Source of the DNA: Marthasterias glacialis
Taxonomy: Eukaryota; Echinodermata; Asteroidea; Forcipulatida; Asteriidae
Reading direction: 5' to 3'
Length of the DNA stretch: 64,000 nt
Assembly: GCA_911728455.2 (NCBI GenBank)
Contig: OU452223.1
Coordinates: forward strand, 15,623,302-15,687,301
In this document: positions 11,878 to 23,700 of the stretch, in pieces
How the letters are laid out: each line of letters opens with the position of its first letter
Numbering within the stretch: position 1 is the first letter of the stretch
The notes under the pieces: model-generated
The model's input: the letters and a program-made list of their open reading frames with translations, nothing else
What the model was told of the DNA's origin: nothing
Database searches by the model: none
Made by a program: the position numbers and the translations under genes

Positions 11878-11995
11878 GGCGGATTTGTTTTCGTGCAATA
11901 CCTTAAATAAAAGCTTACAACTTTCTCAAATCTATAAAAACAGCTATTGACATTTAAAATCTAACCTTTTGGGTCAAATCGGCCCCAAAATCTGA
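11878..11995. repeat. Dispersed repeat, inverse copy of 15690-15830
   Basis: GGCGGATTTGTTTTCGTGCA through the TCAAATCGGCCC phrase returns in reverse complement in TPH intron 2, around 15690-15830. Confidence 0.6.
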
Positions 11996-12359
11996 CGTAG
12001 TATCTCAGTTAAGCACAAGCCGACACGTAATTTGAAGCTGGTTTGAAGTCAAGAAGATTTTGTAATCGTAAAATTCAACCCATTGAGTTACACAATCAGC
12101 TGATGTACAATTTGAACCCACATAAATCAAGAAGATTGTATAACTGTGAATCTAAAGTAGATATAAATAGATATAAATAGGCCTTTCGACCCGACCCCGA
12201 TAACTCATTTCGTAAGACAAGACAATCCCATTTCATAAAGGGCGCCTCTATTTTGAGGGAAATGAACATTGCTACTGTAACGTTTCAGGGGGGCACCACG
12301 GTATAAATGAATGGCATGGGAAGCCGTTGTACACACGGAATATTAATACGATGTATTAT

Positions 12360-12550
12360 ACACATATGGACTGGCATTATTCGGGCAATAGTGCACGTCT
12401 ATGCACCCCAAGGGCCTGTGAATGACCAGGAGACGGTCGTATTTCCCTCGGCCTTCGGCCTCGGGAAATAGGACCCTCTCCTGGGCACTCACAGGCCCTC
12501 GGGGTGCATAGACGTGCACTATTGCCAGAATAATGCCAGTCCTTATGTGT
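12360..12550. repeat. Palindrome 3 of the composite array
   Basis: Same palindrome again; both arms carry a short extra TTATTCGG/CAGAATAA phrase next to the ends. Confidence 0.85.
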
Positions 12551-13084
12551 TTTATAACACACCTCAGTCCAAAATGTCACGTGAAAAAAATTTCAGGACG
12601 CACGGTTTTACAACGGTAAACTGTTATGAGCATTGTAAACCTCTTGGGGGCGCTGTTTACCAGTAAATATTTTTTTTTGGGGGGTGGGGGTTTGAAACTA
12701 TTTCCCGCTTTGCCGAACTATTTCCCCCAAATGAAGCGCGTGCGGTGCGTTGACGCGCGTCAAGTTCACAGTGGTGCAGATTTCATGCGACAGGCTATAT
12801 TTGTTCACCCCACGTGACCATGTTTTAGCCAATCAGGATAAAGAACCAGAGAGAGGTGTGTTATAAATGAAAATAACCCGTCCAAATAAAGACAGAAAAC
12901 ATTAACACAAAACTAATTCTAAAAGAGAAGAGGTGAAGTAGGTCTCAATGACTAAAAATAATGTATCAATACGCCTAATGTTTTGTTCAAACAAACTTGG
13001 TGCTAACTGGTACGTTTTTACGGAGCGCCGTAGTGCAATCCGACTCGACAGAAACCCCGAAGTGGTGGACGGCGCAGCTCAGGA

Positions 13085-13131
13085 TGACGACGTCATCAAC
13101 GTAAGATGACGACCCTTTGACAGCTATATAA
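13085..13131 (+). promoter_or_regulatory. Candidate core promoter upstream of TPH (CRE-like site and TATA box)
   Basis: TGACGACGTCAT (13085-13096) resembles a cAMP response element, and TATATAA sits at 13125-13131 about 30 bases before a plausible start region. It lies 1.5 kb before the TPH start codon, so an untranslated first exon would be needed. The link to TPH is inferred from position. Confidence 0.3.
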
Positions 13132-14623
13132 CGCGCATTAACGGCACACTGAAAGAAGGATTACAACTTCCAAAGATTCTCAGTCCCTCTGGGAGTCGAC
13201 TTCCTGATTACACAAGGTGTATTAACCAAACATGACCGCCATTATGGTACTCCTGTGGGACTGATCTATTTGCTGTACAGAGAGCCTCAAATCTCTTTTG
13301 CGAAGCAAATCAGCCGTTTGACAAAGACAGGACCCTGTCTTGGTTTCTCAGATTATATCACAACCCAGTTTCGCTGAGAGCAGTCGAAGATGAGCTAGAA
13401 TCTAAAATAAAACATAACACGTATTTGGACACACTGTCTCACTCTCTGGTAACATTGAACACTAGTTTGGCTGGACAACACAGCAAGCAGCCTCGTTCCA
13501 ACACAGTCATTAATGACGAGTCGAATGTATTTTCGTACACTTACTTTGACCGACCGTGTCAACAGTTTTGTTTACGGGATTGAATAAGAATCGGTCCGGG
13601 GATCTGATGTGGGTTCGAGGTTGGGGGTAAAAAACACGTGGACATCACGACAATCTTTACTGGGTTTTATTTTTAATTTTTTACTTTATTTTTATTTTTT
13701 TTCTTGGGGGGGGGGGGGTAGCATACAGTATAAGCAAAAAGCCTTTATTTCATCATGCAACATTAAATTAAGCGGCTATAGTATATTTTTTCATTACGGA
13801 TTTCGTTGAAAAGTGATACGAGGGCGGTATTGACCCATTGGCCCATGCAGAAACTACGTAATTATCAGAATCATTTCAAATTTCCCGAGTTTCTGTCACC
13901 CACGCATTAAAAAAACCACCATCAGTATCAGCGTTAATGACCTACAAGTTTGATCTACATGTACGTAGACGACGTTCCTCAAAGTGAGTGGTTCACGGAT
14001 TACCGGTAATGCTCCAATTGGTTGGTAAATCAGCCTCATTGTCTTAGGTGGCACATCAAGCACCCTCAGCAATCCAATAACTGGAAACCCATCCCACTTC
14101 CTGTCACAGCAAGTGAGGATGATGTCTCCATCGCCATGGTAACGGAAACCAATTTTCCCCAGATGGTAAGTTCTTTTGTCTCCAAGTCTTACTCACGGGA
14201 CCCATGACATCAAATTATTGGCTCTAAAAACGGCTTGGAAGCCACTGCCCCGTTACACGCAACCGCAAAGACCACAAAATGATCATTAACGGCAATGAGC
14301 TGACCGTCTGCTTGCATCATCAAAAAAATTGTTAGCTCTCACCAACGGGCGATTTTCCGGAACACCAATTCGTATTTATAGCAAATGCTCAGCTTAGACT
14401 TCGCATAACATCAACATTTGTAGGCATAAGAGTTGAAGATAAATAATTAAAGTCTCTAGGATTGTGCACATTTCATTTTGGCTCATTGGCAAACTCATTA
14501 CACACCGATAAGTTGGCCTTCACGAAAGTGGAAGCGAACCCATTGTTCTGGTCGATGTTAATTTGAAAATTCATATCTACCGAGAATTATAAGCGACTCG
14601 CCGGTGGCTAATTGAAGGGAAAA

Positions 14624-14716
14624 ATGTCCTCCACAACGGTCAAAAGCAATTTACTTGGTAAACGAGCAGGTGATTCGACAGCTCGGCAGTACAGTGCGGA
14701 CGACGCGATAGAAATG
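14624..14716 (+). CDS. TPH: TPH exon 1
   Basis: 31 codons from ATG (context AAAATGT) to donor GTAAGT; phase 0. Polar N-terminal tail of the regulatory region. Confidence 0.8.
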
Positions 14717-17700
14717 GTAAGTCTTATGATTTTCGGATACGTCTTAATATATCGAAGACGGTGACAGAAGAGCGACGGAGATGACATTGACAAGTTTAAC
14801 AAGACGGTGGCAAAACCATGACGTTGAATAAATTGGATCTTGAAAACTGGAATCATAGACAAAGACAATATTGTGACCAAAAAAAATCGACTGGCATAGT
14901 TTGATAAAGATTTGGTTTTTATTTTCAAACTGAAGACAATGATTGTAATTTTCCAAAATAGTAACACTACAGTGAAGATACTTGAAGCCGGAGCTCAACC
15001 TTTGTATAAGAAGAAAAAACATAACTGTTCATAGATTTACATACATGCCTTACATGGTTTAAAGATAATGATGGCAGAAAACTTTCCTTGAAATATTTCT
15101 GCTTGAAGTGTTATCGTTTTTAAATAGTATAAATGAAATAAGATCCAAAATTAGTTTTCATTTAGAGAGAATAAAACTCAGCCTATAGGAATGCGTACAA
15201 AAATGCTGAATTCATTTTTACCGTTTTCTCGCAAATGCAGCCAATGCTGAGCTGGGGCTTTAAAATGATTAAAATCTTGGCGACACTGATGACAAGTTAC
15301 GGTCATCAAGGAGGTACTGTCCGTGACGATTTTGAAACTTTCAATGACAACCAAAACAATGAGATGACGAAAATTAAAATGCCAACGACTACGACGATTG
15401 CCAGCGTGCAAAACGATGACAACGACAATGATATTTTCTTCTCGTGGTCATTTTCTCAGGCGAAACGAGAGGCCGAAAACCAGACTAAGCTACGACGAGC
15501 CCGACTCGTGCGTCGTGTCTCGTTTGATTTGCTGACAAGGAAACCAATTGTCTTCTCCCTGAAAAACGACGTCGGTGCATTGGCGAGGGCCCTGAGGACA
15601 TTTAAGGTATAGAATTTAGCTATATAATGGTCAGAACCCACCTAAAAAAACACCAAAGATTATCATAAAGATTTCATTTCATAGTTTGAAGATGCTAGGT
15701 CCGATTTTTGGCCGATTTAACCCAACCATTTATATTTAATTAAACTAAAATAAGCTATTTGTATAGATTCGAGAAAGTTACAAGCTTTCATTGAAGGTCT
15801 TGCACGAAACAAAAAAATCCACAAATGATAAGGGGTATAATTACATTAAAATCTAAAAAATAGTATTTGTTGGGATCCCGACATTATCTCATTACGTCCA
15901 TCAGCAATGTACAAACAATTTTGCATGTTACATTGTGAATGTCCGTTGCATATGCGTTGCATATGTTTTTTTTTATAGGCCTACGTTGTTCGGATTTTGT
16001 CAAAGTTCGTTCAGAGAACAAATTCTTTATAACCAAAATCCTTTCAGGGAAAAACGGGCCATGCAACTCTAAAGGATGTGTACAATAATTGGTAAGAGTG
16101 GAAATACAAAATGTTCACAGATTTGCACATAACTTGCATGGCATAAAAACAGTCATGGTGGAAAACAACTTCCCGTGAAATATTTCTGCTTTTAAAAATG
16201 CTACAACCTGCGGTAGTTTTTGATAAATTAGTAAAACAATTAGTTTTGACCTTGCGAGTCCAAAACTTTATGTGTGAAAACATTGAAAACATTATAAGGT
16301 ATGTTTCCCCTATATATTTGCTCGTGACTCCAATGTCCGATTAGGCTTAAATTTTCACATGTTTGTTATATCATGTTCGTTGATCCACATAAGATGTGGA
16401 TGGTGGTGTTTGACAATAACCAATGTTGGCCACGTGCTTTCAGGACCCTATACCCCTGTTCGGTTTTCATATAATGAAAATTGATTTATTTGAAACTAAT
16501 TTTAAACTGAAGGGCGACTTCACGGTAAATTCCTCGTATTAAACAGTCACCCTTTCTTTAATGTATAATTAAGTAGTAATTTAGCATGTGAAATCCAACA
16601 GTATAAATTCAGTATTGAATTTTAATCTCCCGTCAACCACACTCTAAACTTTAGGAGAACGAGATTCAAGTTTTGCACATCGAGTCCCGTCGGTCCGAGC
16701 GCCGCAAGTCGGAGCTTGAAGTGTACGTCGACTGCGAGGGCAAGAAGGGACTTTTCATGGAGCTGTTGGACCAGCTTCAGCGGCAGATGAGCTTCGTTCA
16801 GGAGCCGATAAATGACGCGGCAGACAACTATTGGAACGAGGCAGGTGAGTAAATCCGTGGTTGATGTTTATACTCATTGCTCGAGGGCAAGTTCTAAAAG
16901 CCCAAGGAAAGGGCGTTGTTTTTTATTAAAGCTTTCTCAAAGAAACCGTTACTTCGTTTGACATATATTTCATCTTAAGATCCAAATAATTATTTTGAGC
17001 CTTGAAATTGGCAACAGTGAGCAAACAGAATAGACGTTCTCGGGGTGGAGCCCAAAAGTTCCAGGTGGCTAAAGGGAGTGGCCGATTTACGCTCCCACGA
17101 CGGTTAGCTAGATTTCAGGCATTGGTGAAGAGTGGACATAGCAACCGTCATGCAAAATCATGTGGAGCGTCTGGTAAAAAAATCGTTTTACCGCAAGAAC
17201 ACGTATACAAATTATACCAAAGGGATCACAGTCATTGAAAACTGTTTCGTCGTGACGAATCGGCTTTTTTTTGGGTCAATTTAGGGTTGCAAGTTCATCT
17301 GTTATTGTTTGAAATCATAATTTCTCTCTTGTTAAAGTTATGGACACAGAATGCATTCATTTCGGATACATTCAAACATGTGTGTTTATTGACGAATCGA
17401 CAATGAGCTGGTATTAAAGCCCCCAGCTCAACATTGGTAAACTGTCTGTAAATGCTTCCATTCTCCGCACAAATCAAGATATTTGTAATAAAACCAACCT
17501 GTGAAATGTCAGCTCATTTCATTATTTCATTTGCGAGAAAACGGTAAAAATGCATTCAGCATTCTTGTATATGCATTCCTATAGGCAGAGTTTTCGTCTC
17601 ATTGGGACGAAAACTAATTTTGGATCTTATTTCATATATTATTTAAAAACGATAACACTTCAGGCAGAAATATTTAAAGGAAACTTTTTCTACCATCATT

Positions 17701-20700
17701 ATCTGTATACCATGTAAGGTATATGTAAATTTGTGAACATTTATGTTTTTCTTCTTACCAATGTTGAGCTGGGGTTTTAACTACGATGGGCGATTTCGCA
17801 TAAAGTGCAGGTATCCAGCAACAAGTTTTGAGACCAAAAAGTGAATAAGTGAGTCAATTGATTCAAATTCTCCCGTTTATCATGTAAATGAGCATTCAGT
17901 GGCCAAATGGGAGTGTGACATACATAATGACGAATAAGGTCGGCTACATTACCAAACAACGTCAGTTTTCTCCATGTGACAAATACCGGAAAGCCCTTGC
18001 GCAAGGTCAAATAGAGACGGGCTGTGATAAATAGAACGATAGGGGTACCCTCTAAAACGTAAAAGAGTGAAAAAAGTTCACTCTCTCGCCCGAGTATGTG
18101 TAATTTTGGCTCTTTTGAGAGTGAAACTCGCGGTGGATCACCCTTTAGAGTAAAATTGGAGTCAACTTCACTCTTATTCAAGTTAAAAATACTCGTCTTT
18201 CATTCTGATAGGAGTTGTCCGCCATATGGCTCTCTGCAAGAGTGGATGTGGCGGACAACATTACCATTAGTGTTTTTTAAACTCTTTTAAACATTTAGAG
18301 AGTACACGGAACAGCCGGAACTTTTTCTTGAACTGTTCATGTATCACTGAACACTGTGCTTACTGGCGATACTTTACAACGACAAACATTCTTTGTTCAA
18401 GATGGTGAACACCAGGGTAGGCCTGTTGGTAAGCGATGTAGCCGGAAGTGCAATGTAAACGATGGTATACACTATGTATATGAACACACTGTTCTTAAAG
18501 CCATTATACATTATTGGTAAAGTGTCTGGAAATACTTCAATACCTTATGAGCATCAAGAGTTATTTAATAAAATCAACCTGCGAAAGTTTCAGCTCATTT
18601 CATTGTTTCCTTTACGAGAAAACAATACAAAGTCATTCGGCGTTTTTGTATTCATTCTAACGGCCGGAGTTTTCGTCTCATGAGACGAAAAATCATTTGT
18701 GGATCTTATTTCACTAATTATTCGAAAACGATAACACACCAGACAAAAATATTTCACAGGAAGTTTTCTACCATCATCGTCTCTATACCATGTAAGTTAT
18801 GTGCAAATCTGTGAACATTTTGTTTTTCAGTGTTCCCAAAAGTGAATATGGGCTTTAAGGCTCCAAAACGTCATCGCTTACCAAGGATTCCTAAAAATAA
18901 TATCCCCGTAAATGTGACCTGTCCCAAACGCAGCTTCTGTTTGTTTCAATAATTTCTAATTATTGACAATCCTGAAAAATGTTGTGTAAAATGAACTGTT
19001 ACAATTTAGGGAAAATATATCATTTTCTTAACATTGTGGCCATGGTTTCTAACGAAAATTGTGATTGGCCTCATTATTTTGGACACATGAATAGTAATTT
19101 TGTTACGCGTGAGTGTTATGGTGCAGGCTGAGTCTGGTGCTTGGTTGACTGCCATTGCAGTCTATGATCATGCTTGTGATTAGACTTGATGACAAGTCGT
19201 TATAAGTCGTACGTTGTCTGTCTACGCCGTCAGTATTAATAAGGTGTAATAGCCCCACGCATGCGTCCGTTCATGCAACGTTCGCAGGCTTTAGGACGGT
19301 ACTCGTTCATACGACAGTCATACGTAGCGAATGGTCCGTGGCTAACGACTTGACTACAAACATGTTTTCTTGATTAATATTCCTAAATGCAGCTTTACAT
19401 GTAGGCCTATATTGCATATGCATCGGTTTCCATAGAGACAGACGAGATTTCACCGGTACGGTGTTGATATAACGCTCAGGATGAAAGATGTATCGTGAAT
19501 ATTCATATAATGATTCTTAACCAATGAGAATGCTCCGTCCAATTTTGGTAGCAAGTACATGGCTTGTGTACAAAGCTGAGAACAAGTTATTCAAGTCTGT
19601 AATTTGAGCGAAACGCCCGCATATTGGGATCGAGGGTGAACGTACCGTCCCCGCAAGTAGGACTGCGCGTTTAGCACGTCGCGGCGTGTGCGAATGTAAG
19701 ACAGACCCAATTACAGACTTGATTTCAAGTCTAGCTTGTTACAGAATTGACGTAATCTAACTTTAAAATTGTGTATCGTCATATGTAATTGAATATTTGT
19801 CAGGTAGAAATCAAGGTGTGGCTTCTGTCGTTTAAGCTAGTAAGGCTTTGGGTATTGGCTTCAGAATTGTCGATTTACAAAACTACCCAAGACTGAATGT
19901 CAAAGAAATGGCAAGTGAGTATGCTTAAAAGGCTTATTTTGTTGACCCATCACTCAGTAAGAATGATTAAATTATAGATTTGTGATTGATATGTCTATTC
20001 CACAAAATGACACATTTTGTGTTAACAATTTTTTAGAGGGTCGCAACGGCGCATCCAGGAAAGTCTGTCTTGGGTGTGTGTGGCAGTTATGGGGTCCTCC
20101 TATTGTTGTTCTATTATTCCCTTTTCTGAAGAATTCCTCTGTGGGGTAGCACTAGAACAAAGAAAACCTTGTGGGGGAGCATTGTTCCATTGTGTAAAGT
20201 GCCCTGTAAGTTGGTGAGTGTAAGGGCACCACCATATGTAAGGGGGTGTGCCCTGATATTCGCTGCCTTATGGAGACATTAGACAAAAGGGAAAGCAAGG
20301 AACAATGTGTCTCCATAGGGAAATTCTAAAGAGAGGGTTGCTCCACAAGGAATTTTGTGTACAAAGTCTATGGGAGGATGTTAACTACAGGGACAAAGGA
20401 AAGAACAAAAGAAGTCTCCACAAGGATGCAAAAATAGGAATGTGTGTTTTTGTGCGTGTGTGTGGGTAGTGGTAAGTAGGGGGGGGGGGGCAAGAAAACT
20501 ACCATCAATTAACTAGGCCTAGTATATGTATGTTTATGTAAGTATGTGTGTGTAATTTAGGGTTGTATGTAGGGTGTAGTTAATTTTTAAAAAGTTGGAA
20601 TTTAAGTTATGAATATCCTTAAATTATGTTCTGACAATACCTCAGACATTCCAGACCCCCCCCCCAAAAAAAAAAATCAATCTACAAAACTTTGCCCAAC

Positions 20701-23700
20701 CTAAAAATTGATTATATATTTCACCCAAAAGTGCTAAGTCGTCGTTTATTGTGAAAATTGTTTGTATTTTGTTTGGTTTTATTTGTAGAAATACATACCA
20801 TTTACCTTACATTTGTTTAAATAGGTTCTTCAGGGTCTAAAGACCCCTGAAATAGCAATATTCAAGGATTTAAATTTAATTTTAACAGACTTTAGAGGTA
20901 TGGGGGTTGTGTCAAAATAAGGTCATTTGGAGTTTATGTTGTCCTACTACTTGTACTGTACAAGTGCCAATGACTTGTTAGGGGTGCAATTTTATGGGCA
21001 CAATGTACCCCAGTATAAAGCTTGTTTATTTATCAGGGCTTACTGAATAGGTTTTAAAAACAACAGGGACTCTAATAAGGGCGTTAGACCAGGTTTAAGT
21101 CAAAGTTGAATGGGGTGTGGCACTTAATACAGTCAAGATGGACTGCTTTACAATTTTCACCACCCTTGTGATGAATTAGACTGCGGGTGGTGAAAAAGCA
21201 GTCCATCTTGACTGTATTAAGTGCCAGGCCCCATTTGACCTTGACTTCCGGTCGAAACCGGAAGTTGAAGTTTATATGTAATAAATTCATAGTTCATTAA
21301 CTAAACGTGGCACATACTTAACTTTTTACCTTAGACCTTAATGTGCAGATGAAAGTGCAACTTTTTCGGGACGATGATGTCATCGATGATGTCATTACAT
21401 TAATTCAACGTTTAATATTTCATTTAATTCATATCTTAAAAACCGTAAGTTACACACAAGATCTTTGCACCATACGAAAGCTCTCTTAGTATTGTACAAC
21501 TCTATCACAAAATTTGACCCCATTTGACCTTTACATCCGGTCGAAAGCAGAAGTTGAAGTTTACATATAACAAATTCTGAAAACTGGAAGTTGATGCTTC
21601 ACATTTCAAAAAATTCATACCTTATTTTCCAAAGAGAGGTACACAACTAATCATTAAGTGATGATGACGTCATCGATGACGTCATTACTGTAGGGGAACG
21701 CAAGTGCGCCCTCAATTTTTCTTTTGAAACTAACCCTGAAACTTTATTATGGACCTCTATACTTTTTGCTAAAGGACGGATTGCAACGTATCCATCCATT
21801 AAAAATAGGTATTTAGTAGTTCTTTAATTGTTATTCAAGTTTATTACAAATATTGATGAATAGTATTAGTAATCTACACTTCAGATTGGTTATCACATTA
21901 CATTTATCGTACAATATATTAAGCCAAGGAAAAGATAATTTCAAAATTATCTTTGCATTGCCTGGATTGGTATTTGTAGGTATATTTATTGGCGTAGTAA
22001 GTTTGGAAGAGGTTGTGCGGCACCTTATATCTTTCTCTTTTGCTGGAGGCTGTATGAGACACACATACATGTGATAGTTTGCCTCTATTTTTCTCCATTT
22101 TGTGCCTGAGCATGGCTCAGTGCAGTGATTTTATGCCCTGGATGTAAGAGAGTATTTGTCAGAGAACCCCCATAGTAATGGGGGTTCTTCCAGGTTCTTG
22201 ATCTTTTTGGTCCTTCTCTGTGTTCTTCTTGGTATTTAGTTGACTGCTAGTTACACCCAGTGTTTTCTTGATGGGGCCAGAGCTGATGAAGATTAAATTA
22301 ATTGAGTTCACCGTATAGAGTATCGCCATCCTGTGTTTTAATTGTCTATCTAAGTCCAAGTGCTCGTCCTTTTTAATTAGAGGACCGGCCTCCTTCCCGT
22401 GTCGTTACGTTACATTGAATCAACCCTTAATATTTCAGAAATTCATATCTGAAGAACCGTGAATGTTGCATACAAGATCTTTGCACAATATGAAATCTCT
22501 TCAATTACTATACACATCTTACACAGTGTGTGTGACCCCATTTGATCTTAACTTCCGGTTGAAACCGGAAGTCGAAGTTTCATTTTTCAAAAAATAGTGT
22601 GTGTTGACATTTGGCCGGTTGGAATATGCGTCCAGAAATGGATACAACGATCAACCAGAAATGGTTCAAATAGTCATGGTACTTTTTATCTAACTTCTGT
22701 CAATTTTTACTATAGATAATTCAAGTGTGCATTTTGAAAAATTGTGTTTTACTACACATAACTTTGAATATTTTGATGATGCTCGTTTGCCTTATATGCA
22801 AGAATTGTTGCAACAATGTGACTTCTTGTTATTTTTACAAGAACATGGTCTGTAAAATTGTCACTCTTTTGTTACTTTGATAAACTTGATAATGGTGTTG
22901 GTAAGTACGGTGTGAGTGCAATGAATGAAAATGTTATGTCATCTGGGCGTCCTCATTATGGCTCAGCGATACTTTGGAAAAAGAATCTCAACATGGAAGT
23001 ATAAAACTGAAGTCAAATATGATTCTAATCGTGTGTGTGCAATTACAGTTCAGTTGAATAACGGTGGTATGTTATTACTTATCTGTGTTTATATGCCATG
23101 TGATGACAGGAGTGATGACCATAAATTAACCAAGCATGTTTAGATTTTAAAAGATATTGATGCTATTTGTAACTCTGTTGATGCCACATATGTCTGTGTT
23201 GGAGGTGATTTTAATTCTGATATTGCTAGAAAATCGTATCAGACTAATGAGCTGATTCAGTTTATTGATAGTCAAGAATTGTGTATGTGTGTTGATGACA
23301 TTTGTAATACGGTAATCACAACATATTGCCACAAAGGCACAGGTTCCACCTCACTCATTGATCATGTTATTCTCAGTGATAATGCCATGCCTTTGCTTTT
23401 GTCTTACGATTGTCTTGACGCAGCCAATAATTTGTCTGACCATTTTCCAGTTAGTTGTGTTTTAGATTGTAATGTCCAGTATCTTGGAGACGTCCCTTCC
23501 AGTGCACGGTCTGCATGTAAGCCCATGTGGCACTGGGCATCCCAAGAAGATATTGCTCGTTTTAAAACCCAATGTCTGACAAATTAGACTCAGTGTATTT
23601 GGATAATGAGGCTTTGTCTTGTACTGATCTTAAGTGTGATAGTCATTCTAAATATATCAATGATTTACATGATTATACTATTTATTAAATGCTAGTGAAA

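Larger units (their letters stand above)
10899..12867. repeat. Composite foldback array with three 190-bp palindromes
   Basis: A unit running from TAACACACCTCTCCCTGG to GAGGTGTGTTATA occurs at about 10899-11183 and 11377-11679 on the plus strand and at 12552-12866 inverted. Between and beside them lie three near-perfect palindromes: 11186-11372, 11681-11869 and 12360-12550. The outermost ends of the whole block are inverted copies of each other. Confidence 0.85.
9773..14623. other. Intergenic region between the DED gene and TPH
   Basis: Holds a perfect hairpin (10224-10282), nested MITE-like repeats (10326-10818), a composite palindrome array (10899-12867) and a candidate promoter (13085-13131). 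A G-run lies near 13706-13717. I see no supported protein gene here. Confidence 0.6.

Noticed and set aside
15235-15459. Upstream part of the open frame containing TPH exon 2
   Set aside because: It starts inside the family B MITE and is low in conservation; a good acceptor at 15459 marks the real exon start.
19130-19745. Possible large inverted repeat with CAAGTCTGTAATT phrases
   Set aside because: The arms are short and interrupted; I could not define ends or a second copy.
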